DNA of 64,000 nucleotides from Azoarcus indigens (GCF_004361735.1 NZ_SNVV01000012.1:1-64000), one strand, 5' to 3'; positions 26,131 to 35,402 are shown, counted from the first letter of the stretch. The notes: generated by a model from the sequence alone, not told the origin. Numbers and translations are program-made.

Positions 26131-26634
26131 TTACTCCAGATTGATGTGGTCTTGGATGTCGAGGTAGAGCCGGGTCGGAGACACGGCGTAGCCGATGAGA
26201 ACGTCGTAGCCGTCGGCCGGCGGCGTTTGCGTGGGAATGCCATCGGCGCCGAGCCACACCCGGCCAGCGACCCAAGACCAGGCATCGTCATCGACCGGGC
26301 CGGCGCGCTGCACCGTGACCGGACCAGCCGCTGCGGCGGCGGTGAGCGTCAGGCCGGCAAGGAGGTTGATATGCTCGGCGTCGCGGTAATCGAGCATGCG
26401 GACCACGCCGGCGCCGTCCTCCCAGACGATCCGCAGCGCGGAGAGTGCGCCATCGGAAACGCGGGCGAATGCGGTCCCGCCGGCAGGGCCAATTTCACCC
26501 GGCGCGCCCGGCGGCCCGATCCGCGCCTCGGTCAGAACCATCGTCGGCGCGGCGCGCTCGGTCACAACCTGCAGCGGCGTCGAAGCCTCGATGACGTGGG
26601 CGCCGTCATCGCGCTCCATCACCTGGTCGCTCAC
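26131..26634 (-). CDS. Tail protein with a collagen-like GPPGAPGEIGPAG segment
   Basis: A 167-residue protein. Residues about 40-53 contain short Gly-X-Y triplets (GPPGAPGEIGPAG), a collagen-like trimerisation element common in phage fibres. The remainder is beta-rich and ends DIQDHINLE. It overlaps the upstream gene by 4 bases. It probably forms a trimeric fibre stalk together with its neighbours. Confidence 0.62.
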   Translation of the reverse strand: MSDQVMERDDGAHVIEASTPLQVVTERAAPTMVLTEARIGPPGAPGEIGPAGGTAFARVSDGALSALRIVWEDGAGVVRMLDYRDAEHINLLAGLTLTAAAAAGPVTVQRAGPVDDDAWSWVAGRVWLGADGIPTQTPPADGYDVLIGYAVSPTRLYLDIQDHINLE

Positions 26635-27224
26635 GGCAGCACCTCGACCGCGCCAGCGGCGATACGCGTCGTCACGCCGCCAGCGCTGGTGATCCTCAGC
26701 TCATAGACACCGCGCTTCCAAGTCAGCGCTGCAGCGGCGTCCGCCGACAACGCCAGCGTGATCGTCTTGGCGTCGTCGTCCAACACGATGCCGCCGTCCG
26801 GGTCGGAGGTCAGGGCCAGCAGTACCGTGCCGCCCGGCCGGTCCAGCACCACCAGCTCGGCCGTGCAGCCGGCCAACGGCACCGGCGTGTAGGCGCGCAA
26901 GTAGCCGCCGCCCTTGTACTTCCAGCCGGCCGAGTTGATGCCGTTGAACTCCACCGTGTCGGCATCGAGCACGCGCACCGGCCGGTAGTCGTCCGGCGCC
27001 GGCGGCTCGCTGCGGGCGAGCAGTCCAGGCAGAGACGGCGCGGACACCACGGCTGCGTACCAGCCGTCCGGCAGCCCATGGCCGGGAACCGTCAGCGTCG
27101 CAGAAGGGGCCGCGGCCAGCGCGGCGATTGCGTGGAAGATGACCGGCTCGGCCGCCCACATGAGAACGTGCGAGAATGTCACGCCGCGGCGGATGGCGAG
27201 GTCCAGGGATTGGCAGCAAGTCAT
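26631..27224 (-). CDS. Phage tail-associated protein (197 residues)
   Basis: Begins MTCCQSLDLAIRRGVTFSH. The middle contains TLTVPGHGLPDGWYAAVVS and FNGINSAGWKYKGGGYLRAY, resembling beta-sandwich units of tail components that recur in Bcep22-like and other podovirus prophages. It lies between the adaptor gene and the fibre genes. Function not established. Confidence 0.55.
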   Translation of the reverse strand: MTCCQSLDLAIRRGVTFSHVLMWAAEPVIFHAIAALAAAPSATLTVPGHGLPDGWYAAVVSAPSLPGLLARSEPPAPDDYRPVRVLDADTVEFNGINSAGWKYKGGGYLRAYTPVPLAGCTAELVVLDRPGGTVLLALTSDPDGGIVLDDDAKTITLALSADAAAALTWKRGVYELRITSAGGVTTRIAAGAVEVLP

Positions 27225-27231
27225 GGCGAAC

Positions 27232-27822
27232 TCAGAAGGCGTTCATCCGCACCACTCGCGGCGACTTCCGGCGGTGCTTGCGCTGCACGTCGGCACTCGG
27301 CCGCACGCCGAAGGAGGCCTCGAAGATTGCCTCGTACTTCAGCGCCCGCGCCTCGTCGAAGGTGTCGGCGTCCTGCTTCAGGTAGGCGCAGCGCAGCGCC
27401 CAGTCCAGGAGCTTCGGGTGGTGCCGCGGGTTGATCTCCGGGCAATCTGTGTCCCGGGTCATGGCGCAGCGTGGCGCACGAATCACGGTGAGGCTCAGAT
27501 CGCCAGCGATCTCCGGCGCACGAGCAAGGACAAGATGCGTCTCGGTCAGATCCCATCCGACCAGAGGCCGGGGGCGCTCACCAAGCAAGCGCACCTGGAG
27601 CACGTCGATCACCTCAGGCGCCAGCCGATAGGCTGACACCCCGGGCTCCAGCGCGATGCTCGTCGCCGAGCCGTCCGAGTCCTGGATCAGACGCGCACGG
27701 ACGCACGCCTCCGTCACGGCCTCGTTCAGCCACCGCACCCAGTCCCGCGTCTCCCACAGATACGGCTCTGCGGTATCGCGGGCCAGGCTGCGGCACTCGG
27801 CGACAAGCTCGCGCAGGTTCAT
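27232..27822 (-). CDS. Phage adaptor / head-tail connector protein
   Basis: A 196-residue protein with the helical pattern of podovirus adaptor proteins: MNLRELVAECRSLARDT, then WVRWLNEAVTEACVRARLI, and a C-terminal region KLLDWALRCAYLKQDADTFDE. Such proteins bind below the portal. It lies between small head genes and tail genes, where P22 has its head-completion genes. Overlaps the upstream gene by 4 bases. Confidence 0.68.
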   Translation of the reverse strand: MNLRELVAECRSLARDTAEPYLWETRDWVRWLNEAVTEACVRARLIQDSDGSATSIALEPGVSAYRLAPEVIDVLQVRLLGERPRPLVGWDLTETHLVLARAPEIAGDLSLTVIRAPRCAMTRDTDCPEINPRHHPKLLDWALRCAYLKQDADTFDEARALKYEAIFEASFGVRPSADVQRKHRRKSPRVVRMNAF

Positions 27823-28187
27823 TGCTGATCGGTCTCGGCTTCGACGATCTGCCAGGCGGCGATCAGGTCTTCGGCAGAGATCGGGAAGCCGGCAACTGCG
27901 GCGAGCTTCTTCCGATTGGGAAGGCCCGCATCGGTGAGCGCGTCTTCGTCGGTCTCGATCAGCATCTTGATCGCAGCGACGATCAGCGCCTGCTTGGTCG
28001 AGTCCGTCGGCGGCGCATCCTCCGCGTCCAGGTCAGCGGCGGTCACACCCTCCGGAATGGCGCCCTTGGCCAGCGCATCGCGGCGAAACTGCACCGGCAC
28101 ATCACGCGCTTCCGGGCCGATGGTGATTGCGTGGCCGGAAAGGAGCGCGACATGGATCGGCTCGTCAGTCGGGGATTTCAGCTTCAT
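27819..28187 (-). CDS. Small virion-region protein (122 residues)
   Basis: Begins MKLKSPTDEPIHVALLSGHAI and has a C-terminal helical part ending in EAETDQQ. The N-terminal third looks like a small beta domain. It overlaps the adaptor gene by 4 bases. It is comparable with short proteins found between capsid and adaptor genes in podoviruses; function unknown. Confidence 0.55.
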   Translation of the reverse strand: MKLKSPTDEPIHVALLSGHAITIGPEARDVPVQFRRDALAKGAIPEGVTAADLDAEDAPPTDSTKQALIVAAIKMLIETDEDALTDAGLPNRKKLAAVAGFPISAEDLIAAWQIVEAETDQQ

Positions 28188-28235
28188 GGAGTTCTCCTTG
28201 AACCCAGCGCCCGAGGGCGCCAGGTGGTCACGGGC

Positions 28236-28625
28236 TTAGCCCTGGGTGGAGTTGGAACGGCCCTGGACGACGTACTGCACCGTGAGGCGCGCCGTGCCCG
28301 CCGTGGGCGCCGCGCCAGCACCGACCCAGCGCACGGTGAGGTCACCACCGGGATGCACGTAGCCGGTGGGCACCAGGGCCACACGGCCAGCCGCATGGAT
28401 GTTGCCGTCGTTGAGGTAGCGGTTCTGGGAGGCGGCATCACCAACGTCGATGACATCGGTGGTCGCCGAGTTGAACGCCTCGGTCACCGTGACATCACCG
28501 CCCAGCACGATGGCGTTGGGCGGCAATTCGATGGCGGCCAGGTCGACACCGCTCGCCAGGTCGGCGAAGCTGATCGCCACCATGGCCACAATGACCGACT
28601 GGCGGTTGAAATCCTTCTTGATCAT
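28236..28625 (-). CDS. Putative capsid decoration or head-associated protein
   Basis: A 129-residue protein immediately downstream of the major capsid gene. It is beta-rich and includes a FNSATTDVIDVGDAASQNRY region, typical of small head proteins that follow capsid genes. A GGAG lies just before the ATG. The decoration role is inferred from position. Confidence 0.58.
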   Translation of the reverse strand: MIKKDFNRQSVIVAMVAISFADLASGVDLAAIELPPNAIVLGGDVTVTEAFNSATTDVIDVGDAASQNRYLNDGNIHAAGRVALVPTGYVHPGGDLTVRWVGAGAAPTAGTARLTVQYVVQGRSNSTQG

Positions 28626-28647
28626 GGTCTGCTCCTGAAAAGCATCA

Positions 28648-28667
28648 GGCCCGCTCGATGGCGGGCC
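28648..28667. terminator. Hairpin GGCCCGC/GCGGGCC between capsid and head-protein genes
   Basis: A 7-bp stem (28648..28654 with 28661..28667) with loop TCGATG, lying between the capsid gene and the next head gene. Partial termination here would set the capsid protein to a higher level than downstream products. Confidence 0.5.
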
Positions 28668-28700
28668 CGTTGGGTTGGCTGGAGGTGAATGCCCTGGCGA

Positions 28701-29813
28701 TCAGAGCGCCAGATCGACCGCCATGACACCGAAGTCCTGCACGGTGTCGCTGTCGTAGCGGCTGATGAACTGCGGCTTGAGGACACCTTGGTACGCCGCG
28801 ATGGAGATCACGTCCTTGTTGTCGTGGTCATCCTTGCCTTCGTACCAATTGGCCGAGCCCCAGATGTCGGCATAGCCCAGCGCCTGGCAGCCCATCAACA
28901 GCGACCGGGTGCCATTGACGTTGCCGCCGGAACCCCACTTCGAACCGCTGGCCGCGCCGGCCGTGTTGAACACACGGTTGTTGGTGTGAATCACCAGGCC
29001 GTCCATGGTCAGGGTAGCGCCGGTGAAGATGGGGTTCTTGGCGCCACGGTCGCCGGCGTTGATGACGGCGTCGCGGAAGTCCGGATCCTTCTTCAGGCGG
29101 GCGAAGGTCTTCGGATGGCACAGATAGACCATGTACTCCTGGCCACCCATGCGCAGCGGCTTGATGCCACGGGTGCGGGCCTCAGCCATCAGATCCACGA
29201 TCATCCCGTACTTCGGCACGCTGGTTGCCGAGATCTGGGTGGTGTCGCCATCCTGGAGATCGGTGCCATCGAAACGGAAGTGCCGGCGGCTCGAGGGCGC
29301 CCGCACGTCGTCGGCGAACTCCAGCGTGCGCAGATCATCCTGGGCACCGATCAGCCGAGTGGAGCCGTCCGTGTTGTACTGATAGCCGATGCCAGAGGCC
29401 GTCAGCATCATCAGCTCTTCGGTGATGTTCGCGCGCCAGAAAGCAAGCTTGTCGCGCGCCTCCTTGCGGAAAGCGAAGACCGAGCGCTGGTCATCGACGC
29501 GGCCCTTGCTCTTGGCGCCGTTCCGCATCTGGTCGGTGTGGATCTCGACCCACGAGGATTCGAGCGCCTCTTCGCGGCCCTGCAGCTCGTTGTCGCCGAC
29601 CACACCGGTGCCGCGCATGTCGGCAACCAGGCCGATCAAGGCGCGGTCGCCCTTCTCGGTCTTCTTGAGCTCGGTCACGTACTGGACGATGGAGTTCTCG
29701 GAGGTGCCGAGGAACTTGGTGAAAAAGAACGCTTCGCGGAAAGCCCGGATCGATTCCTTGACCCAGAGCTTCCGCTGCTCTGGCTGCAGTGCGCCCAAGG
29801 CAGAGTGAGCCAT
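28701..29813 (-). CDS. Major capsid protein, N4-gp56 family
   Basis: The 370-residue protein matches the N4-gp56-type HK97-fold capsid family: an N-terminal LWVKESIRAFREAFFFTKFL, a central WRANITEELMMLTASGIG, and YMVYLCHPKTFARLKKD with NPIFTGATLTMDGLVIH. It forms the icosahedral shell. It follows the scaffold-like gene and precedes a small head protein, in the order of podovirus head operons. Confidence 0.9.
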   Translation of the reverse strand: MAHSALGALQPEQRKLWVKESIRAFREAFFFTKFLGTSENSIVQYVTELKKTEKGDRALIGLVADMRGTGVVGDNELQGREEALESSWVEIHTDQMRNGAKSKGRVDDQRSVFAFRKEARDKLAFWRANITEELMMLTASGIGYQYNTDGSTRLIGAQDDLRTLEFADDVRAPSSRRHFRFDGTDLQDGDTTQISATSVPKYGMIVDLMAEARTRGIKPLRMGGQEYMVYLCHPKTFARLKKDPDFRDAVINAGDRGAKNPIFTGATLTMDGLVIHTNNRVFNTAGAASGSKWGSGGNVNGTRSLLMGCQALGYADIWGSANWYEGKDDHDNKDVISIAAYQGVLKPQFISRYDSDTVQDFGVMAVDLAL

Positions 29814-30005
29814 ATCAATCTCCTGATGGTTTGGGAAATCGCTGGCAGACGGGCCAACAACCGACGCGAGTTACCGCCACGCGCGGGGCTAAGACGCAGA
29901 CTCTCGAGCTGCGGGCCGGCAGGGTTTTCCGCTCCCTGCGAAGCTGGCGCATCGGGTACGCCCCGAAGCGGCGGCCCTTCTGGCTGGGCGGCGCCAATGA
30001 AAAGA

Positions 30006-30020
30006 CCCGCACTAGGCGGG
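30006..30020. terminator. Short hairpin CCCGC/GCGGG between scaffold and capsid genes
   Basis: A 5-bp stem with loop ACTAG, preceded by AAAAGA. It lies in the 232-bp gap (29814..30045) between the scaffold-like and capsid genes. No gene is seen in that gap. Confidence 0.4.
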
Positions 30021-30045
30021 CCTCCTCGGTAATGCAGTGATGCGC

Positions 30046-30966
30046 TCAACCTCCGGCGAGCATGCGGTCCCGCTCGGCGTCGGAGAGCTTCTCCCAGTCG
30101 GCCTGGTTTTCGACCTGCGGGCCCGGGGGTGCAACGCGGTTGCCGATACCGGCGGCAGGTGCTGGCGCTTGAGCGGTGGAATCCGCTGCAGCACGCGCCA
30201 CAGCAGCGGCCTTGCGAGGATCAACAGCAGGGGGCAGGGGCGCCTCCTGCGGCTTGTAGGCCAGCGCCACACGTTCGGCCGCCTTCTCCAGTGCCTGGGC
30301 GGGCGTCATGCCCTTGTGGGCATAGAAATCACGCCACTCCACCAGGTCGGACATCGCCTGCTCGTTCCCATCGATGTACGGATGTGCCGCCAGTACCCGA
30401 GCTGCAGCCTGAGCCAAGTCGTGCTGCTCCTGGGTCTGGGTGGCATTCGCTTCGATGCGCGCGGTAGCCTTGGCCAGTGCCTCTTCTTCAGCTGCCCTGC
30501 GAATCTCGGCGTGAATCTCGCCCAGCAGCTTCGCCGCGCCTTCCGGATCGCCAGCCAGCAGCATCTCGCCGTAACGCTTCTGCTTGCCCACCATGTCGAA
30601 AGCGGGCTCCTGCTCTTCCTTCTGCACAGGAGCAGCAGCGCCGCGCAGCTGCGCGAGCTCCGCTTCCAATCGCTCGGCCCGCTCTTGCTCGGCGCGCCAC
30701 TTCGAATTCACTTCATCGAAGCGAGCACGGGGGATTGCCGGGTCACGCTCCTGGCGCTGAGTCGGTTCGCCTTCAGCGGCAGCAGCGGGCTCACCCTGCC
30801 CTTCCTCCTTCTCCCCTTCCTGCGTCTCGCCAGCGTCGGGACTCTCGCCCTCAGCGGCAGCGGCCTGGCCAGCCTCTTCCTGGCCGGCTTCCTTTTCCTC
30901 GTTGGCCGGTAGGTCCAAGCCTTCCAGGTCCGCGTCCGAGGCGGGCGTATCGATATCGTCGAACAT
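30046..30966 (-). CDS. Acidic scaffold-like protein
   Basis: A 306-residue protein. Residues 1-80 are extremely acidic and Ala/Glu-rich; about 90-180 is a predicted coiled coil (KWRAEQERAERLEAELAQLR). The C-terminus is Pro/Ala-rich. This composition, and the position between portal and capsid genes, match internal scaffolding proteins such as P22 gp8. The ATG at 30966 has GGAG 5 bases upstream and replaces a longer, unlikely start. Confidence 0.75.
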   Translation of the reverse strand: MFDDIDTPASDADLEGLDLPANEEKEAGQEEAGQAAAAEGESPDAGETQEGEKEEGQGEPAAAAEGEPTQRQERDPAIPRARFDEVNSKWRAEQERAERLEAELAQLRGAAAPVQKEEQEPAFDMVGKQKRYGEMLLAGDPEGAAKLLGEIHAEIRRAAEEEALAKATARIEANATQTQEQHDLAQAAARVLAAHPYIDGNEQAMSDLVEWRDFYAHKGMTPAQALEKAAERVALAYKPQEAPLPPAVDPRKAAAVARAAADSTAQAPAPAAGIGNRVAPPGPQVENQADWEKLSDAERDRMLAGG

Positions 30967-30976
30967 GGTTACTCCA

Positions 30977-33091
30977 TCAGGGCTGACCGCCCTCGATCCC
31001 GGCATTCATGCCGACGGAGGGATTCGCTGGGGTCAGCGGGTTGGTGTTCTGCTCAGGCGGTGCCACCGCGGGCGCATCAATGCTCGGGATTGCCGGCGCG
31101 GCGTCTTTGTCGATGCCGCCGGCGGACTTCCACATACCATCCGCCGCGGTGGCGATGGCCGGGTTCTGTGCGACCAGCGTCGCCGTCTGGGCCGACGAGA
31201 ACATCCCCTCGATGGATTTGTTCACCGCCTCGGCTCGAGCGCGCTCGGCCTGCGCCTCGGCGAGCCTTGCCCTGGCCTGAGCCAGCACCGCTTCCGCCTC
31301 GGCCAGCGGATCAGGCGGCGTCGCGCTGGCCGCCTCCATCTGCTGGATGATCTCGTGCTTATCCGTCAGGTTGCTGTGGCGGATCACAACGGAGTCCGGC
31401 ACGCGCACGCCGGCGCCGCGCATTTCCATGGCTTGCTGGAACTGGCCGTTCTCGAAAGTCACCTGCATCGGCTGCTCGGTCACAACGACGTCGTACTCGC
31501 CCGACGTCATGTCGTTCAAGTAGCCACCGGATTCGGGTACCCACTGGTTGATCGTCAGCTCTTCCTCGACTTCCTTGCCCGACAGCGGATCCGTCTTCGT
31601 GATGCGGAAGACCCGCTCGCTGTCGTAGTACTTGGTGATGGCGTAGTCGATCCAGTCGGCAACCATCGCCCGCGTGCGCGCCAGATTGTCCAGCGGCACA
31701 GCCAGTCCCTGCTGAGCGGCAAACTGCTTGCTCTGAATTGCGATGCCAGAGGTTTCCGGCCCCTGCGTACCGCGCATCGCGTCCGGGACCGTCACCTCCT
31801 TCAGCGTGCCGGCGGCCCGGTCGATGATGCGATCCACGCCGGCGGGAACCTGGTTCGGCTGGATCTTCTGAGGCGGCCGCTTGCCGGTCGCGTACTCGAC
31901 CACCAAACCGGTTGAGGCGCCGAACTCCTCAAGCTGCTCGGTCGTCATGTTGGTCAGGCTGTCCTGCTCTACCGCCCAGCCGCTGTTGGCCGTCGTGTTG
32001 ATGATGTGCACGTACTGGCTGACCGCCTTGTTCAGCGCCTCTTGCGGACCGACGGCGTTATCCACCATCCCGCGCGTCTTGCCGCGGCGGAAGTACGGGA
32101 AGAAGGGCACAACGGTGAATCGGTCGTAGGGGCTCCAGGTGTCATGCAGCAGCGCATCGCAGGTACTCACGATCCAGCGCACCCGCTTCATCATCCGTCG
32201 CGTGATGAAGGCGCCGTTGGCGCGCAGCTGCTCCAGCACTTCCGGCTTCTCGTCTCCTGCCAGCTGCCGCACATCGCCGCCAGGGAAGATCGCCACCTGC
32301 ATCTGCGACAACACCCGCTTCTGCCGGTCGATCACACGCAGCCTGCGCGGTCCGCCTCCGGCGTACTCGGCGTCATAGCGTCCGGTGTCCTGCCAGCCGA
32401 ACTTGTTCCGTGACGTGCCATCGTCGTCGCCCTCGCCGAAGTCTTCATCCCCAAGCGCTCGCGCGCCTTCGGCCCTGAGTCTGGCGTCCTTGCCATACTG
32501 ACCTTCGATCTCATCCAGGGTGAGCCACTTGCTGACCGTGACATCCGCCCAATCCTTCGGGTCGTAGCTCTTGGCGTCCGGGTCCGGCATCACATCTAGA
32601 GGGTCCAGGACGGAGATGGAGAGCTCGCCCAGCACCGCATCGTCGTAGCCCATGCGCACATCGAAGAACCCGCGCTGCTGGATCATGCCGTCGCCGAAGA
32701 CCTCGGTTTCCTTCCAGTGCAGCCGGCAGTTGTCCGCGATCTGCTTGGCGACCTTGGTCCGCACCTCGGCGAGTTCCTTCGTCGCATCGCCGCCTCGTGG
32801 CCGGAAAGCGATGTCCATTCGGTTGTGGATCTGATAGCCCACCGCGGCGTTGATCGCCGGCATCACCTCGTTGAACTCGTAAGCCGGCCGACCTTGCTCG
32901 TGCAGTATCTCCAGGTCTTCGCGCGACCACTGCTCACCGCCGCCCAGGTAGAACCCCTCGAGGCGGGACGCGAGCCGGGTGTAGTCCCGATGCCCCCGGC
33001 TCACGCAGTACTGGTAGCGCTCCCAGTTTTCGCGGGCGAGCTGAGTCCCATCCTGCTCGTGCGCTTCGGCAGGCTTGTCGTTCTCAGTCAT
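30977..33091 (-). CDS. Portal protein, P22-like
   Basis: The 704-residue protein has P22-portal-family features: an N-terminal GGEQWSREDLEILHEQGRP, YEFNEVMPAINAAVGYQIHN and the central wing region. VPFFPYFRRGKTRGMVDN and PQEALNKAVSQYVHIINTTA mark the stem/crown region. The C-terminus (about 585-704) is helical and Ala/Glu-rich, comparable with the P22 barrel. It forms the dodecameric DNA channel to which terminase docks and lies directly downstream of the large terminase gene. Confidence 0.9.
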   Translation of the reverse strand: MTENDKPAEAHEQDGTQLARENWERYQYCVSRGHRDYTRLASRLEGFYLGGGEQWSREDLEILHEQGRPAYEFNEVMPAINAAVGYQIHNRMDIAFRPRGGDATKELAEVRTKVAKQIADNCRLHWKETEVFGDGMIQQRGFFDVRMGYDDAVLGELSISVLDPLDVMPDPDAKSYDPKDWADVTVSKWLTLDEIEGQYGKDARLRAEGARALGDEDFGEGDDDGTSRNKFGWQDTGRYDAEYAGGGPRRLRVIDRQKRVLSQMQVAIFPGGDVRQLAGDEKPEVLEQLRANGAFITRRMMKRVRWIVSTCDALLHDTWSPYDRFTVVPFFPYFRRGKTRGMVDNAVGPQEALNKAVSQYVHIINTTANSGWAVEQDSLTNMTTEQLEEFGASTGLVVEYATGKRPPQKIQPNQVPAGVDRIIDRAAGTLKEVTVPDAMRGTQGPETSGIAIQSKQFAAQQGLAVPLDNLARTRAMVADWIDYAITKYYDSERVFRITKTDPLSGKEVEEELTINQWVPESGGYLNDMTSGEYDVVVTEQPMQVTFENGQFQQAMEMRGAGVRVPDSVVIRHSNLTDKHEIIQQMEAASATPPDPLAEAEAVLAQARARLAEAQAERARAEAVNKSIEGMFSSAQTATLVAQNPAIATAADGMWKSAGGIDKDAAPAIPSIDAPAVAPPEQNTNPLTPANPSVGMNAGIEGGQP

Positions 33092-33103
33092 CCGGTGTTC
33101 CTG

Positions 33104-34585
33104 TTATGCGGCTTGAGCGGAGCCGCGGCGGCGGCGCACCCGGTCTCGCCAATCCCCGCGCGGCATCGGCACCGCGAACCGCAGCATCATGTACGCGTAC
33201 CGGCTCGCGCTCAGCACGTCGTCGTGTTCCTTCACGATCCGGCCATCCTTGCGGTGATACAGCCGGCGCTCTTCCAGCCACAGCGGGCAAGTCGAGAAGA
33301 CCTTCCAGCGGCCTGTCTGCATGCGCTCCAGCATGTCCTGCACGCCGGCCTCCACACTGTTGCCACCCGGCACCGTCTTGCCGTTGATTACCTTGTCTGG
33401 CCAGGTCGCCGTCGCCGGCAGCATCTTTAGGCCGTGCGCCCGGTACTGGTCGGCCAGCGGCTCACCCGATCCTTTGTCGTGCTGCAGGCCGTCATGCGGC
33501 CACGCCCACGGCAGCCAGGCGCCCCAGGGCTTCACTGCCGCCGCATGCATCGCCGGCACCAACTCGCTGGCTCTGTGCTCGCCGATCAGATAGACCACGT
33601 CGCTGTCTGCGTCGTAGGCCAACCTGGCCGCACCGGTCGGGTGGTCCCAGCCGAAGTCCAGGCCAGCGATCTGCTTCCAGTGCGCCGGAATGGGGAAGGG
33701 CTCCACAACGATGTCGTCCTCCACAACCGGGAAGATCAGGCCGCTGCCCAGTGTCGGGATGCCTTTCGCCCGAGCCTCGCGCTCATGCGCCGGAAAGCTG
33801 GCGATGATCCGCGCCCGTTCCTCCGGCGGGATGTGCTCTGCATCCTCGATGGTCATGTTGATGTCGGCCCGGTCGGGCGTCGCATCCTTCCCAAGAAAGC
33901 GCAGCACCACGCTCGACATGCCCTGCAGCGGCGTGAAGGTCATCGCCGCACAACCGCCGGTGGCGATCGTTCGCGCCAACCCCTCGTCGTAAATGTCCTC
34001 GGGCGGCTCCTCGTCGAACCAGACGAAATCCACCGGCGGGCCCTGCCACTTGCGTCGGCCCTGCGCGTAGTACTTGAAGCGCAGCAGCGACCATCCGCCA
34101 GACTTGTGCCGGACCTTGATGTAGTCGTACAGGTTCGCCACGCCCGAGGCCATGCCGTAGTCGCCTAGGCAGCGCGCCGGCACCGAGCCCGTACCCTCAT
34201 CACCTGGCAGCCCGAGCAGCGCCCGCTGCGGGTTGTCGCGGGTCGATTCGCCAGTCTCGGAGCTCGCCCACACCACGACCGGCCGATCCCATCGCCGACC
34301 GTTCCACCAGTCCGGATACTCGCCCGTCAGGTGATACGAAACCTCAGATGCGCATGAGAACGTCTTGCCGTTCTGGTTCCCTGCCCGCAGCAGCCGCTCG
34401 CGCTTCGTCGCACCGAGCTCATGGAAGAGACGCTGCTTCGTGTATGGCGCATAGCCGACGATCTTCTCGCGGTTGAGCTCAGCCAGCGCCTCCGCCAACA
34501 ACGCATCCTGCTGGGCCGGCGTCAGATCCTCCAACCAGGCGAGTGGATCAGCCTCGGCGCTTCGCAAGGCCTGCGAGGCGGTCAC
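33104..34585 (-). CDS. terL: Terminase large subunit
   Basis: The 493-residue protein has the ATPase and nuclease of a large terminase. The Walker A-like sequence is GNQNGKT (69-75, K74), Walker B is FVWFDEEPPED (about 190) and the RNase-H-like nuclease starts at AGLDFGWDHP (about 307) with acidic residues. It packages DNA into procapsids using ATP. It overlaps the small-subunit gene by 38 bases and precedes the portal gene. Confidence 0.92.
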   Translation of the reverse strand: MTASQALRSAEADPLAWLEDLTPAQQDALLAEALAELNREKIVGYAPYTKQRLFHELGATKRERLLRAGNQNGKTFSCASEVSYHLTGEYPDWWNGRRWDRPVVVWASSETGESTRDNPQRALLGLPGDEGTGSVPARCLGDYGMASGVANLYDYIKVRHKSGGWSLLRFKYYAQGRRKWQGPPVDFVWFDEEPPEDIYDEGLARTIATGGCAAMTFTPLQGMSSVVLRFLGKDATPDRADINMTIEDAEHIPPEERARIIASFPAHEREARAKGIPTLGSGLIFPVVEDDIVVEPFPIPAHWKQIAGLDFGWDHPTGAARLAYDADSDVVYLIGEHRASELVPAMHAAAVKPWGAWLPWAWPHDGLQHDKGSGEPLADQYRAHGLKMLPATATWPDKVINGKTVPGGNSVEAGVQDMLERMQTGRWKVFSTCPLWLEERRLYHRKDGRIVKEHDDVLSASRYAYMMLRFAVPMPRGDWRDRVRRRRGSAQAA

Positions 34586-35174
34586 GGATGGCCTCGATCT
34601 CGTTACGGCTCAGCTCGCCCAGCAAGCCGGCACGCTGCTTGTTGTCCTTCTCGAACATCCCCAGGAACTTCATCGCCTTCTCCAGCGCGCTGTTCTTGTC
34701 GACGATTCGGTACTTCTTGAGGTGCCCGACAAACACTCGGCTCTCGCCCGTGCCCTCGTACTGCTCCAGCACCTCCAGGCCAGCGATGCCAGCCGCGGTG
34801 TCGTCGTCCAGTTCGTGGATGCCCTTCGGGCTGCCGTCGTCACCGAAGAGCCGGCGGGGATCAAACAGCGCGATCCGGCCGAGCTCACGAAGCACGCGCT
34901 CAGTCGTGAGCTCGGTGCGGCTCTCCAGTACCTTTCTGCGATCCTCGATCAGCTGCCGTACCTTGATGTCTTTCAACAGCCTGGAACCCTGCTGATCCGC
35001 CGTCATCTCGCTGTAGCCAGCCTCCACCGCGGCGGCTGTCGCATTGCAGCCGTTCCGGATATAGGCCTCGACGAACGCCTTCCGCCGCAGCTCCGCAGAC
35101 TGCCGAGACGTACCCGCCTTGACGCGAGCCTTCCCCGCAGCCTTCTTCGGCTTCGCGTTGGTCTTCTCGGTCAT
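34548..35174 (-). CDS. terS: Terminase small subunit
   Basis: The 208-residue protein matches the Terminase_2 type: a basic N-terminal tail, a helix-turn-helix-like core (RKAFVEAYIRNGCNATAAAV, then EAGYSEMTADQQGSRLL) and a C-terminal helical oligomerisation region. It recognises packaging-start DNA and loads the large subunit. It is the first gene after the predicted late promoter. The ATG at 35174 is preferred over an upstream TTG. Confidence 0.88.
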   Translation of the reverse strand: MTEKTNAKPKKAAGKARVKAGTSRQSAELRRKAFVEAYIRNGCNATAAAVEAGYSEMTADQQGSRLLKDIKVRQLIEDRRKVLESRTELTTERVLRELGRIALFDPRRLFGDDGSPKGIHELDDDTAAGIAGLEVLEQYEGTGESRVFVGHLKKYRIVDKNSALEKAMKFLGMFEKDNKQRAGLLGELSRNEIEAIRDRLAGLAKRRG

Positions 35175-35314
35175 GGGCAACTCTCAGGGAAATCAGGATC
35201 CAGCTACGGGACACACGCGCCTCTCGGCGCCGCCGGCCTCTCACCGGCGTGGATGGATCACCTCCTCGCGGTGATGATCGGGACAACTGGACTGGAGCGG
35301 ACCGCGGAAATGAA

Positions 35315-35345
35315 AAAGCCCGCTCGGCTTTCGCCTGCGGGCTTT
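35315..35345. terminator. Terminator just downstream of the predicted late promoter (tR'-like)
   Basis: A 9-bp stem AAAGCCCGC/GCGGGCTTT (35315..35323 with 35337..35345) around a 13-base loop. On the minus strand the stem is followed by TTTTTCATTTCC. It begins about 22 bases after the predicted late start site and before terS, as in lambdoid Q-dependent late control. The rest of 35175..35314 shows no gene. Confidence 0.7.
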
Positions 35346-35373
35346 GGACTCACCATCTCTATGGTGCCGAAAC

Positions 35374-35402
35374 AGATTACCGCCGACTGCCGGAAATTTC
35401 AA
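35374..35402 (-). promoter_or_regulatory. Predicted late promoter (pR'-like)
   Basis: Read on the minus strand: TTGAAA (35397..35402), a 17-bp spacer and TAATCT (35374..35379). It points into the terminase/virion operon, lies downstream of the Q-like gene and upstream of a close terminator. This geometry is that of lambdoid pR', where Q protein lets polymerase pass the terminator. The region 35403..35702 otherwise holds only the doubtful rightward reading frame at 35560. Confidence 0.6.

Noticed and set aside
28689-30032. 447-codon rightward frame across the capsid gene
   Set aside because: Antisense shadow; the capsid protein on the other strand is certain.
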